A DNA stretch of 64,000 bases from Paraburkholderia sartisoli. GTDB taxonomy: Bacteria > Pseudomonadota > Gammaproteobacteria > Burkholderiales > Burkholderiaceae. The notes beneath the pieces are model-generated. The model searched no databases, was not told the origin of the DNA, and worked only from the letters and a program-made list of their open reading frames with translations. Location: the NCBI RefSeq assembly GCF_900107685.1, contig NZ_FNRQ01000011.1, forward strand, positions 1-64,000, written 5' to 3'. How positions within the stretch are numbered: the stretch's first letter is position 1; every line of letters starts with the position of its first letter. Positions 8,876-16,255 of the stretch are shown here, piece after piece. Both the position numbers and the translations under genes were made by a program.

Positions 8876-9345
8876 ATTACACGTCGATCATTCGATTGCA
8901 TACCCGCCTCTTCTCACCGAGGGAGCACCGACGCAAACATCCGCGATTTTCAGGTCGAGCTGCGAGCCTGCGCGGAGGGTACGCCGACGGGTTCAGGCGA
9001 CGTGCAGTATCCGAAAGCCAGGTTTCCGTAGATCAAGGTGACTATCTACCGGTTTCGCGGCCATGAAGGGCTGTCGGATCCAGGATCATCGATGGATGCC
9101 GAAGGTCACTGACGTGCGCAACGGGTTCCTGTTTGCCGCGAGCGAGCGCTGACGCGAAGATGACCCGAAGTACGGGCGCTATCCGGATTCGGGCGGCAAG
9201 TCGGGTGGGCAGAAGGAAAAGAAGGCTCGGGCGATTCGCGCGGCCAGCCTCGCGTATCAGTTTGGCCTGGAACGGGGCGCGGTACGGTCACGCGCGTTCC
9301 GGTTCGTGGTTATCGACGAGGCGTTCGGACGCGGCTCGGACGAAT
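8876..9345 (+). pseudogene. jetC: Remnant of jetC (Wadjet SMC-like ATPase), C-terminal part, with stops and frameshift
   Basis: Read across frames, the plus strand gives, in order, pieces characteristic of the JetC C-terminus: STDANIRDFQVELRAC, QYPKARF, a TAG stop at 9029, YRFRGHEGL, a frame change near 9070-9090, KVTDVRNG, FAASER, a TGA at 9150 where the family has Trp, REDD, SGGKSGGQKEK, AASLAYQFGLE and FRFVVIDEAFGRGSDES. SGGQKEK is the ABC signature and VVIDEAFGRGSD the Walker B/D-loop of this SMC-like, MukB/SbcC-related family. Wadjet (JetABCD) restricts plasmids by loop extrusion and cleavage. Two stops and a frameshift make this copy dead. The family match is from memory of the motif order, not an alignment. 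Confidence 0.8.
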
Positions 9346-9346
9346 C

Positions 9347-9433
9347 CGGTTTCGTAAAAATTTGCGGCTTGAGCAAGAGCATATCGGCTTCCGGTGGGTT
9401 GAAACCGCGCTTGCAACTCTTGCAAGACAGTGA
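9347..9433 (+). pseudogene. jetD: Remnant of jetD (Wadjet nuclease subunit), last ~25 codons
   Basis: Directly after the jetC remnant, in another frame, come the residues LRLEQEHIGFRWVETALATL and then ARQ with a TGA stop at 9431. The RLEQE(R/H)IGF-W motif is the usual C-terminus of JetD (DUF3322/DUF2220, the toprim-like nuclease of Wadjet). The end of jetC and nearly all of jetD are absent, so an internal deletion has joined the jetC conserved ATPase region to the jetD tail. The gene order jetC-jetD is that of intact Wadjet operons. Confidence 0.65.
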
Positions 9434-10033
9434 AATAGCCTTTCCACTGCCCCAGACGGATATACCGGGAATGTACCGTCGCAATAGATTAGTGTCGTTT
9501 TCCGCGGCCACCAGAGCAATTCGAATTGCTCGCTGATTTCGCGCAGTTCACCCCATCGACGTCGTTGAACCTCGACCTGCCTCCAGGTCGTGTCCGTCGA
9601 TGCGGTATGAGAGACCATGGCCCGGCAGCAAAACGGCTACCTTTGATCAGCCACTGCCGGTTTTTGAGTCCTTGAAGATCAAGGGCTTGCGGCTCCCGGT
9701 GCTACCGTTTTACCCGAGCTACAGACGTTTGTTGCTGCCGGCGGGCGAGCTCGAAAGGAGGGCCGTGTCGCCGATGGCGGGAGATTTCACGGCGTAAAAG
9801 ATGAAACGCTCGCGAAGGCGGGGCTGGCGCGCCTGGCGGCGCGTTCCGTTCCGCACTTCCTGCATGCGGTTTCAGTACCTGCGAGTACTGACCCTGTGGC
9901 GATGCTCCCGTCGCGCCTCGTTCGGAACGACAGTTGCCGGTTCGATGTGATCCGAACCCGGTGGCGCGCTGACACCGAACGGCACCGTTATCGCCATGCA
10001 CACAGAGATGCCGACGATATAAAGTAACGCGGA
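9434..10033. other. 600-base stretch with no supportable gene
   Basis: Short open frames exist on both strands (for example 9600-9797 plus, 9702-10001 minus), but none has a recognisable domain, a convincing start or the codon bias of the neighbours. It continues the eroded accessory segment begun by the Wadjet remains and ends at the small minus-strand ORF at 10034. Confidence 0.4.
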
Positions 10034-10192
10034 TTAATCCGTCAGACGAATACCGAACAACGTTGCCTGCGACTGACGAATGCGCTGCGCTTCGCGATGG
10101 CGCGCGGCGTACGAGTAGTCCGAATCCAGGGGCAGATGGTGCGATGCAAAAAGATCGCTAACCTTTTGAAAGAGTGCGAAAAGATAGCTCAT
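10034..10192 (-). CDS. Small hypothetical protein (52 residues)
   Basis: The frame encodes a 52-residue protein starting MSYLFALFQKVSDLFASHHL and ending GIRLTD. ATG 10192 is preceded by AAGGAA at ideal spacing, which is why this start is chosen over far-upstream frames. The N-terminal 17 residues form an amphipathic helix, followed by an Arg/Gln-rich segment (YAARHREAQRIRQ). The composition resembles the short DUF3563-type proteins common in Burkholderia, but I cannot confirm membership. Two identical palindromes lie 28-65 bases upstream of the start and probably regulate it. Confidence 0.6.
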   Translation of the reverse strand: MSYLFALFQKVSDLFASHHLPLDSDYSYAARHREAQRIRQSQATLFGIRLTD

Positions 10193-10219
10193 GGCGATTC
10201 CTTGTTGAATGCTGGATAG

Positions 10220-10257
10220 AGGGTTTTCCCTTAGAGGCAATAATAGGGTTTTCCCTA
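10220..10257. promoter_or_regulatory. Tandem palindromic sites AGGGTTTTCCCT (two copies, 25 bp apart)
   Basis: AGGGTTTTCCCT occurs at 10220-10231 and again at 10245-10256; the second extends to TAGGG-N4-CCCTA. The copies start 25 bases apart, about two and a half helical turns, in the divergent region between the 52-residue ORF (minus) and the DUF1992 gene (plus). This is the arrangement expected for a dimeric regulator binding twice. A related GGGTTTTCCC lies at 21877. The cognate protein is unknown. Confidence 0.5.
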
Positions 10258-10472
10258 ATAAAAAGCCAGAAAAAAATCGCGTCCCCGGTGTGGTCGTCCG
10301 TCGCATGTCTTTTTGCTGTGAGCCGCGCGGTGGGGTCCGACCAGAACAGGATCGTGGGGACATCGGGCGCCAGCCGTGGCCACGCAATAATCGGGAAATC
10401 TGTCAGATCAGCGCCAGAACTTCCTTTGAGCAGCCTGATAGAATGCCAGAGCCTCAACGTGCTGGATTGCTG

Positions 10473-10874
10473 ATGAGATTGCTTGATGCACTGGTCGAAC
10501 AACGTATTGCCGCCGCAGCCGCGCGGGGCGAGTTCGACGATTTACCCGGCGCCGGCCTGCCGCTGACGCTCGATGACGACGCCCTCGTCCCCGAGGAAGT
10601 GCGCGTCGCAAACCGGATCCTGAAGAACGCGGGCTTCGCGCCGCCGGCTGTCGAACAGCTGCGGGCGCTGTGCGATCTTCAGAGCGAACTGAAAGCGGTC
10701 AGCGACAACACCACGCGCGGCCGTCTTCAGGCAAAAATGCTCGCGCTCGACATGGCGCTCGAATCCCTGCGTGGTGGCCCGATGGTCGTGCCGCACGAAT
10801 ACTGCCGGCGTATCGCCGAGAGGCTGTCGGAGCGCGCCCTGATCGATGGGTCCGGCGAGGTGGTCTCGTCGTGA
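10473..10874 (+). CDS. DUF1992 (DnaJ homologue C28-like) protein
   Basis: The 133-residue protein has the DUF1992 pattern: LLDALVEQRIAAAAARGEFDDLPGAGLPL near the N-terminus, EVRVANRILKNAGFAPPAVEQ in the middle and a charged helix ending in ALESLRGGPMVV. The family has no established bacterial function. Start ATG 10473 is used; ATG 10443 (MPEPQRAG) is an alternative, and neither has a strong ribosome site. Its stop overlaps the GTG start of tadA (GTGA), so the two are coupled. Confidence 0.8.
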   Translation: MRLLDALVEQRIAAAAARGEFDDLPGAGLPLTLDDDALVPEEVRVANRILKNAGFAPPAVEQLRALCDLQSELKAVSDNTTRGRLQAKMLALDMALESLRGGPMVVPHEYCRRIAERLSERALIDGSGEVVSS

Positions 10875-11434
10875 GCGAGCATGCGCCGGATTCCGCCTCG
10901 AACGAACGCGACCGCCATTTCATGTCACTCGCTCAGGTAGCGGCCGAGGCGGCGCGGGCGGCGGGCGAGGTGCCGGTCGGCGCGGTCATCGTGCGGGGCG
11001 ACGAAGTCATCGCGACGGGCTTCAATCACCCGATCGGCGGACACGATCCGTCCGCACATGCCGAAATGGCCGCGCTGCGCGCCGCGGCAGAAGCGCTCCA
11101 GAACTACCGGCTGCCCGGCTGCGAGCTGTTCGTCACGCTCGAACCGTGTCTGATGTGTGCCGGCGCCATCATGCATGCGCGCATCGCGCGCGTCGTGTTC
11201 GGCGCGCGTGACCCGAAAACAGGTGCGTGCGGCAGTGTCGTCGATGCGTTCGCGAATCCGCAGCTCAATCATCACACGACGGTCGTCGGCGGTGTGCTCG
11301 AGGACGCGTGCGGCGAGGCGCTCAAGTCTTTCTTCGCAGACCGGCGTCGGGCGAGCCGTGAAGCGCGTTCGGCCCGCACGACAGAATCCGCGTCTGTGGC
11401 CAGCGATGCATCCACGCCGGCCGAAACGCGTTAA
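10871..11434 (+). CDS. tadA: tRNA-specific adenosine deaminase
   Basis: TadA converts A34 to inosine in tRNA-Arg(ACG). The 187-residue frame starts at GTG 10871, overlapping the previous stop by four bases. The zinc/catalytic site is complete: H63-A-E65 (HAEMAAL) and P92-C93-L-M-C96 (EPCLMCAGA). EVPVGAVIV and ACGSVVDAFANPQLNHHTTV match the family. The C-terminal 30 residues (RRRASREARSARTTES...) are a low-complexity extension longer than E. coli TadA. Confidence 0.93.
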   Translation: MSEHAPDSASNERDRHFMSLAQVAAEAARAAGEVPVGAVIVRGDEVIATGFNHPIGGHDPSAHAEMAALRAAAEALQNYRLPGCELFVTLEPCLMCAGAIMHARIARVVFGARDPKTGACGSVVDAFANPQLNHHTTVVGGVLEDACGEALKSFFADRRRASREARSARTTESASVASDASTPAETR

Positions 11435-11473
11435 TCTGAACCGTCCCCATCAGAACGTGTACTCATTTCACCT

Positions 11474-12400
11474 ATGACCGCGCATCGCACCATCGAACTG
11501 ATCGCACCCTCGGGCTATCCGCATGATCCGGCTGTCGTTCACCGCGCGCTCGGCCGGCTTCGTCAGGAAGGGCATCACGTCGTGGGCGTGCCGGCAACCG
11601 AGCGGCGCTTTCAGCGGTTCGCGGGTACGGATGGCGAGCGCGCCGCGGAACTCAACCGCCTCGCGGATGCGTCACGCAAGCTGCCCGACATCGTGCTGAC
11701 CGTGCGTGGCGGCTACGGCGCGGTGCGCATCCTGCACGGCCTCGACTACGAGGGCCTGCAGCGGCGCCTCACGGATCAGCCCATTGCATTCGTCGGCCAT
11801 AGCGATTTCACGGCCATCCAGATGGCGCTGCTGTCGCGCGCCGGTCTGACGACTTTCGGCGGTCCGATGCTGATGAGCGATTTCGGCGCCGAGAAAGTCA
11901 GCAACTTCACGATGCAGCATTTCTGGGAAACGCTGTCGAAACCGTCTTTCACGGTCACGAGCCGCATTCCTCAGGTTCAGCCCGTCGATGTCAGCGGCAT
12001 GCTGTGGGGGGGCAATCTGGCGGTGCTGGCGTCGCTCGTCGGCACGCCGTATATGCCGCCCGTCGAACACGGCATTCTTTTTCTCGAAGACATCAACGAG
12101 CAGCCGTTCCGGATCGAACGGATGATCTACCAGCTGCATCTGTCAGGAATTCTTGCGCGACAGCAGGCGCTCGTGCTCGGCGATTTTTCCGGCGGCAGAC
12201 CGTTCGATTACGACAATGGCTACGACCTGAATGCGATGATCGCGCAGATCCGCTCGGTGATTGGTATTCCGGTGATCACCGGCCTTCAGTTTGGCCACAT
12301 CGAGGATATGGTGACGCTGCCTGTCGGCGCTGACGCGCAACTCAAGGCGGACGGACACGGCTTTACGTTGACGGTCTCCGGATATCCATACCTCACCTGA
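11474..12400 (+). CDS. ldcA: Muramoyltetrapeptide LD-carboxypeptidase (S66 family)
   Basis: The 308-residue protein has the S66 fold: IELIAPSGYPHD start, RGGYGAVRILHGLDYE, nucleophile S110 in VGHSDFTA, GGNLAVLASLVGTPY, the catalytic Glu region ILFLEDINEQPFRIERM and the terminal His in TGLQFGHIEDMVTLPVGA. LdcA cleaves the terminal D-Ala from murein tetrapeptides in the cytosol during peptidoglycan recycling. It sits 39 bases after tadA and is followed by an intrinsic terminator, so it probably ends the DUF1992-tadA-ldcA unit. Confidence 0.93.
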   Translation: MTAHRTIELIAPSGYPHDPAVVHRALGRLRQEGHHVVGVPATERRFQRFAGTDGERAAELNRLADASRKLPDIVLTVRGGYGAVRILHGLDYEGLQRRLTDQPIAFVGHSDFTAIQMALLSRAGLTTFGGPMLMSDFGAEKVSNFTMQHFWETLSKPSFTVTSRIPQVQPVDVSGMLWGGNLAVLASLVGTPYMPPVEHGILFLEDINEQPFRIERMIYQLHLSGILARQQALVLGDFSGGRPFDYDNGYDLNAMIAQIRSVIGIPVITGLQFGHIEDMVTLPVGADAQLKADGHGFTLTVSGYPYLT

Positions 12401-12422
12401 GATTCGTTTTATCCGGAAGGAG

Positions 12423-12446
12423 AGCGGGCGTTGCCCGCTTTATTTT
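12423..12446 (+). terminator. Intrinsic terminator after ldcA
   Basis: AGCGGGC and GCCCGCT form a 7-bp stem around GTT (12423-12439), followed by TTATTTT. It lies 22 bases after the ldcA stop. Confidence 0.8.
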
Positions 12447-12516
12447 CATCTTTAAACGCAACTAACCGTCAGTTATTTCAACGCCACCGCACGCACGCGC
12501 GATGTTGGCGAAGAGA

Positions 12517-12678
12517 AAATTTGTTGACAAAATGTCGGCCAGAAAATGGCTGGCAATTTCACCGTAGAATCGCCATGGACGCCTTGATAGAGCGCATCTG
12601 TCTGGCAGATCCAATTCGGCAGCGATTGTTCGCCCCAGGGATTGTCACTAATTTGCACGTAAAATTGTTGACAATTTT
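12517..12678. promoter_or_regulatory. Two operator-like palindromes and promoter of the GntR gene
   Basis: A perfect 18-bp palindrome AAAATTGTTGACAATTTT (8-bp arms, TG centre) lies at 12661-12678. A weaker copy centred on the same core, TTTGTTGACAAA, lies at 12520-12531. TTGACA inside the strong site (12668-12673) is followed 16 bases later by TAAGAT (12690-12695), so operator and promoter coincide. A bound GntR dimer would block this promoter, suggesting autorepression, with the second site 141 bp away allowing looping. The gene start lacks a clear Shine-Dalgarno and would have a leader of only about 20 bases. The rest of 12447-12719 shows nothing else. Confidence 0.65.
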
Positions 12679-12719
12679 AATGTCCATCCTAAGATGACCA
12701 ACATACCGAGACACACATC

Positions 12720-13430
12720 ATGTCCGAGAACATATCCGCAGCTTCCGCAGGCACGAAACCCGAAGTGATCGCCGAGCGCATTCGCGCCGCGATCCTCGAG
12801 CATCGGCTTTCGCCAGGCGCCAAGCTAACCGAAGCGCAGCTCTGCGAAGTGTTCAACGTGAAGCGTGGACCGATCCGTCAGGCGCTTGCGCTGCTCGCGA
12901 CCGACCACCTCGTCGATCTCGAGCCGAATCGCGGTGCGTTCGTCGCAAGCCCGTCGCTGCAGGAAGTGCATGAGGTCTTCGAGATGCGTCGCATCGTCGA
13001 ACTCGCGGTCGTTGAAAAGATTTGCGCCGGGCACGGGGTGCGCCGGCTGAAAGGCATCGGCGGCACGATCGGCCGCGAACGCAAGGCGTTCGAAACGCGT
13101 GATTTTCCCGCGTGGATCCGTCTGTCCGGCGAGTTCCATACCGAGCTTGCGTCGCTGACGGGCAACACGGTGCTGTGTGACTGCCTGAACGGCCTCGTCG
13201 CGCGTTCGACACTGATCTCGGCACTGTACGAATCGCTGGGTCGCAGCCCGTGTTCGTTCGAGGATCACGAAGCGATTCTCGCCGCGCTCGACGCCGGCAA
13301 TGCAACAGAAGCCGCGGCGCTGATGTCGCGCCATCTGCAAAGCGTGGAACTGAAGATGCTCGACCGCCCGGCGAACAGCGCGGCGGATCTGCACGAAATA
13401 TTTGGCGCGCGCGCGGGCCGGCACGTGTAA
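12720..13430 (+). CDS. GntR-family (FCD-type) transcriptional regulator, probable purine/allantoin regulator
   Basis: The 236-residue protein has an N-terminal winged helix (IAERIRAAILEHRLSPGAKLTEAQLCEVFNVKRGPIRQAL..., residues 15-80) and a C-terminal all-helical FCD ligand domain with the metal-site pattern (Glu/Asp in FEMRRIVELAVV, His in FHTELASLTGN and in DHEAILAAL and SRHLQSVE). It is divergently unlinked and sits directly upstream of the allantoin permease and catabolic genes, so control of that operon is the likely job. The 18-bp palindrome over its own promoter suggests autoregulation. The effector is not visible. Confidence 0.85.
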   Translation: MSENISAASAGTKPEVIAERIRAAILEHRLSPGAKLTEAQLCEVFNVKRGPIRQALALLATDHLVDLEPNRGAFVASPSLQEVHEVFEMRRIVELAVVEKICAGHGVRRLKGIGGTIGRERKAFETRDFPAWIRLSGEFHTELASLTGNTVLCDCLNGLVARSTLISALYESLGRSPCSFEDHEAILAALDAGNATEAAALMSRHLQSVELKMLDRPANSAADLHEIFGARAGRHV

Positions 13431-13501
13431 GCCACTGGCATGACAACGGCGCGCCCGCAGCGGCTGCGCTGCACTGAACGTGAACCGAAGATCGAATGAA
13501 T

Positions 13502-13541
13502 GCACGGTGACCCGGCTGCGCTGATACGCAGCGCACCGTGC
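13502..13541 (+). terminator. Strong nested hairpin after the GntR gene
   Basis: GCACGGTG (13502-13509) pairs with CACCGTGC (13534-13541) and encloses GCTGCG/CGCAGC (13515-13532). No T-run follows. It lies in the 296-base gap before the permease and could separate the regulator from the catabolic genes. Further downstream a small GTAC-GTAA-GTAC hairpin (13594-13605) sits in what would be the permease leader. I could not match either to a known riboswitch. Confidence 0.4.
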
Positions 13542-13726
13542 TGACGAAGACGCTGGATACGGGTCCGCGGCCCGTTTCAAGCCATGAAAACAAGTACGTA
13601 AGTACGGAGACAACCGCGGCGCCCGCATGCACACGCGACTTGCCGGAATGAAAAACGGCGCGCAACGCAGGCGGACGAGAGTGCCCCACGATCAGTGTTC
13701 GACTGGTCTCATTCCAAGGAGGAGTC

Positions 13727-15211
13727 ATGGCTCAGTTCAGTGCAGCATCGGGTAACCCCGCCATTCCCACGTTCGAAGCGGGTGCCGTTGAAGGCGATCC
13801 ATCCATGCCCGCGGGCTACAGCGAACGTTTGTACAACGAAGATCTTGCGCCGCTGAAACACCAGACGTGGAGCGCATACAACATCTTCGCGTTCTGGATG
13901 TCGGACGTGCATAGCGTCGGCGGTTATGTGTTCGCGGGAAGTCTCTTCGCACTCGGCCTGACAAGCTGGCAGGTGCTGATCGCGCTGCTCGTCGGCATCG
14001 CGATCGTCAACCTGCTGTGCAACCTGATCGCAAAGCCGAGCCAGCTCAACGGCGTGCCGTATCCGGTCGCGTGCCGCTCGACGTTCGGCGTGCTCGGCGC
14101 GAACGTGCCGGCTGTGATTCGCGGCCTGATCGCGGTGGCGTGGTATGGCATCCAGACGTATCTCGCGTCGAGCGCGCTCGTGATCGTCGTGCTCAAGTTC
14201 TTCCCGCAAATGCTGCCTTATGCCGACGTACACCATCACGGCTTCATGGGGCTGTCGACGGTGGGCTGGGCGGGCTTAATGGTGCTCTGGGTGCTTCAGG
14301 CATTCGTGTTCTGGAACGGCATGGAGACGATCAAGAAGTTCATCGACTTCGCCGGACCGGCCGTGTATATCGTGATGTTCATTCTGGCCGGCTACATGGT
14401 GTGGCGCGCGGGCTGGCAGAACATCGGCATCAACCTGGGCGGCGTGAAGTATCACGGCATGGAAGTCGTGCCGGTGATGATCACGGCGATCTCGCTGGTC
14501 GTGTCGTACTTCTCCGGGCCGATGCTGAATTTCGGCGACTTCTCGCGCTACGGCAAGAGCTTTCGCAGCGTGAAACGCGGCAATTTCTGGGGCTTGCCGG
14601 TCAACTTCCTCGCGTTCTCGCTGGTCACGGTGATCACGACGGCCGCCACGCTGCCGGTGTTCGGCCAGCTGATTACCGATCCGGTCGAAACGGTGGGCCG
14701 CATCGATTATCCGATGGCCGTCGTGCTGGGCGCGCTGACCTTCACGATCGCGACGATCGGCATCAACATCGTGGCGAATTTCGTCTCGCCGGCGTTCGAC
14801 TTCTCGAACGTGGCGCCGCGTCTCATCAGCTGGCGCGCGGGAGGGATGCTGGCGGCGGTGGCGTCGATTTTCATCACGCCGTGGAACCTCTTCAACAACC
14901 CGACGGTGATTCACTACACGCTCGATGTGCTCGGCAGCTTTATTGGTCCGCTGTACGGTGTGCTGATCGTCGACTTCTACCTCGTGAAGCGTCAGAAGAT
15001 CGAACTGCACGATCTGTACTCGATGTCGGAAAAGGGCGCGTACTGGTATCGCAACGGCGTGAACTACACGGCTGTCATGGCGCTGCTGCCGGCGGCCGCG
15101 ATCGCGGTTGCCTGCGTGCTCGTGCCAGGCATGAACGGCATGGCGAATTTCTCGTGGTTCATTGGGGCGCTCCTCGGCGCCGTGTTCTATCGCGCGCTCG
15201 CGCACAAGTAA
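13727..15211 (+). CDS. NCS1-family nucleobase/allantoin:cation symporter
   Basis: A 494-residue inner-membrane protein with about 12 transmembrane segments. NCS1 marks are ERLYNEDLAPLKHQTWSAYNIFAFWMSDVHSVGGY at residues 30-65, PYPVACRSTFGVLGANVPA (about 108-126), the WYGIQTYLAS helix and FNNPTVIHYTLDVLGSFIGP. The family imports hydantoin, allantoin, uracil or purines with Na+ or H+. AAGGAGGAG precedes the ATG. Followed by racemase, PuuE, UraD, allantoicase and AllA, allantoin is the likeliest substrate. Confidence 0.9.
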   Translation: MAQFSAASGNPAIPTFEAGAVEGDPSMPAGYSERLYNEDLAPLKHQTWSAYNIFAFWMSDVHSVGGYVFAGSLFALGLTSWQVLIALLVGIAIVNLLCNLIAKPSQLNGVPYPVACRSTFGVLGANVPAVIRGLIAVAWYGIQTYLASSALVIVVLKFFPQMLPYADVHHHGFMGLSTVGWAGLMVLWVLQAFVFWNGMETIKKFIDFAGPAVYIVMFILAGYMVWRAGWQNIGINLGGVKYHGMEVVPVMITAISLVVSYFSGPMLNFGDFSRYGKSFRSVKRGNFWGLPVNFLAFSLVTVITTAATLPVFGQLITDPVETVGRIDYPMAVVLGALTFTIATIGINIVANFVSPAFDFSNVAPRLISWRAGGMLAAVASIFITPWNLFNNPTVIHYTLDVLGSFIGPLYGVLIVDFYLVKRQKIELHDLYSMSEKGAYWYRNGVNYTAVMALLPAAAIAVACVLVPGMNGMANFSWFIGALLGAVFYRALAHK

Positions 15212-15235
15212 GCGACGTTGCGGCAAGGAGTCGAC

Positions 15236-16099
15236 ATGCGTATCAAGCTCATCAATCCCAACACGACGCAACGGATGACGGACGCGATGGGCCGCTGTGC
15301 CCGTGACGTCGTCGCGCCCGGCACCGAACTCGTTGCGGTCAGCCCGACGATGGGGCCGCCGTCCATCGAAGGCTATTACGACGAGGCGCTTGCCACGCCG
15401 GGCCTGCTGGCCGAGATCGCGGCGGGCGAGCGCGAGGGCTTCGACGGCTACGTGATCGCGTGTTTCGGCGATCCGGGGTTGTACGCGGCACGCGAGCTGG
15501 CGCGCGGACCGGTGATCGGCATCGCCGAAGCCGCGATGCACGCGGCGAGCGTGCTGGCGCCAGGCTTTTCCGTCGTGACGACGCTGTCGCGCACCTGCGG
15601 CATGGCGTGGCATCTCGCCGAGCGCTACGGCATGAAGCGCTTTTGCCGCAACGTCCGCGCGACCGACGTCGCCGTGCTCGAACTCGACCGTCCGGGGTCG
15701 GCGGCGCGTCGCATCATTCTCGACGAATGCCGTCGGGCGCTCGACGAAGACGGTTCGGACGCAATCGTGCTCGGTTGCGCGGGCATGGCCGAACTGTGCG
15801 CGGAAATCGAGGATGCGCTGGGGGCGCCGGTTGTCGAGGGCGTCACGGCGGCGGTCAAATGGGTCGAGGCACTGGTGTCGTTGCGTCTGGGTACAGCGAA
15901 GCGCGGCGACTATGCGCGGCCGCTGGCAAAACGCTACGACGGCGAGTTCGCGCGTTTCAGCCCGACGGGTGACGCCGTGGGTGCGACTCGCGCCCCCGGC
16001 GTTTCGGGTGTGACAGGTGTAGCGGCAGTAGGGGTAAACGCGAGCAGTTCGACTGGCGAAACCGCGTTCACGGCGCCGGCGCACATACATTCCGTCTGA
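15236..16099 (+). CDS. Asp/Glu/hydantoin racemase family, probable allantoin racemase
   Basis: Starting at ATG 15236, seven bases after AAGGAG, this gives 287 residues (an ATG 18 bases upstream is poorer). MRIKLINPNTT is the family start. The two catalytic cysteines lie in IACFGDPGLYAARE and LGCAGMAELCAEIED, with PVIGIAEAAMHAA between them. The family interconverts hydantoin or allantoin enantiomers so that stereospecific allantoinase can use both. The residues after about 245 (ARFSPTGDAVGATRAP to the end) are a low-complexity Val/Ala/Ser/Thr tail beyond the usual family length of about 240. Confidence 0.85.
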   Translation: MRIKLINPNTTQRMTDAMGRCARDVVAPGTELVAVSPTMGPPSIEGYYDEALATPGLLAEIAAGEREGFDGYVIACFGDPGLYAARELARGPVIGIAEAAMHAASVLAPGFSVVTTLSRTCGMAWHLAERYGMKRFCRNVRATDVAVLELDRPGSAARRIILDECRRALDEDGSDAIVLGCAGMAELCAEIEDALGAPVVEGVTAAVKWVEALVSLRLGTAKRGDYARPLAKRYDGEFARFSPTGDAVGATRAPGVSGVTGVAAVGVNASSSTGETAFTAPAHIHSV

Positions 16100-16255
16100 C
16101 CCGCACTATCTGTCCGGATGTATGGGCGCATCCGGGTGTTTTCGCTACACTGGCTTCGTCCTGGCGGCAGGACGGCGACGCGGTTTTCCGCCGTTTCGCG
16201 CCTGTCGCCCCCGCGGATTCCCGTCGCAACGTCATTACCCGGTTTTCGTCAAATC

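Noticed and set aside
9257..9618. Minus-strand frames opposite the Wadjet remnant
   Set aside because: No recognisable motif, whereas the plus strand gives JetC/JetD motifs in order.
8415..10033. Insertion sequence or transposase remains
   Set aside because: I looked for transposase motifs and terminal repeats in the eroded stretch and found none I could support.
14276..16090. 604-codon minus-strand frame opposite the permease and racemase
   Set aside because: Antisense to two well-supported genes with no recognisable motif.
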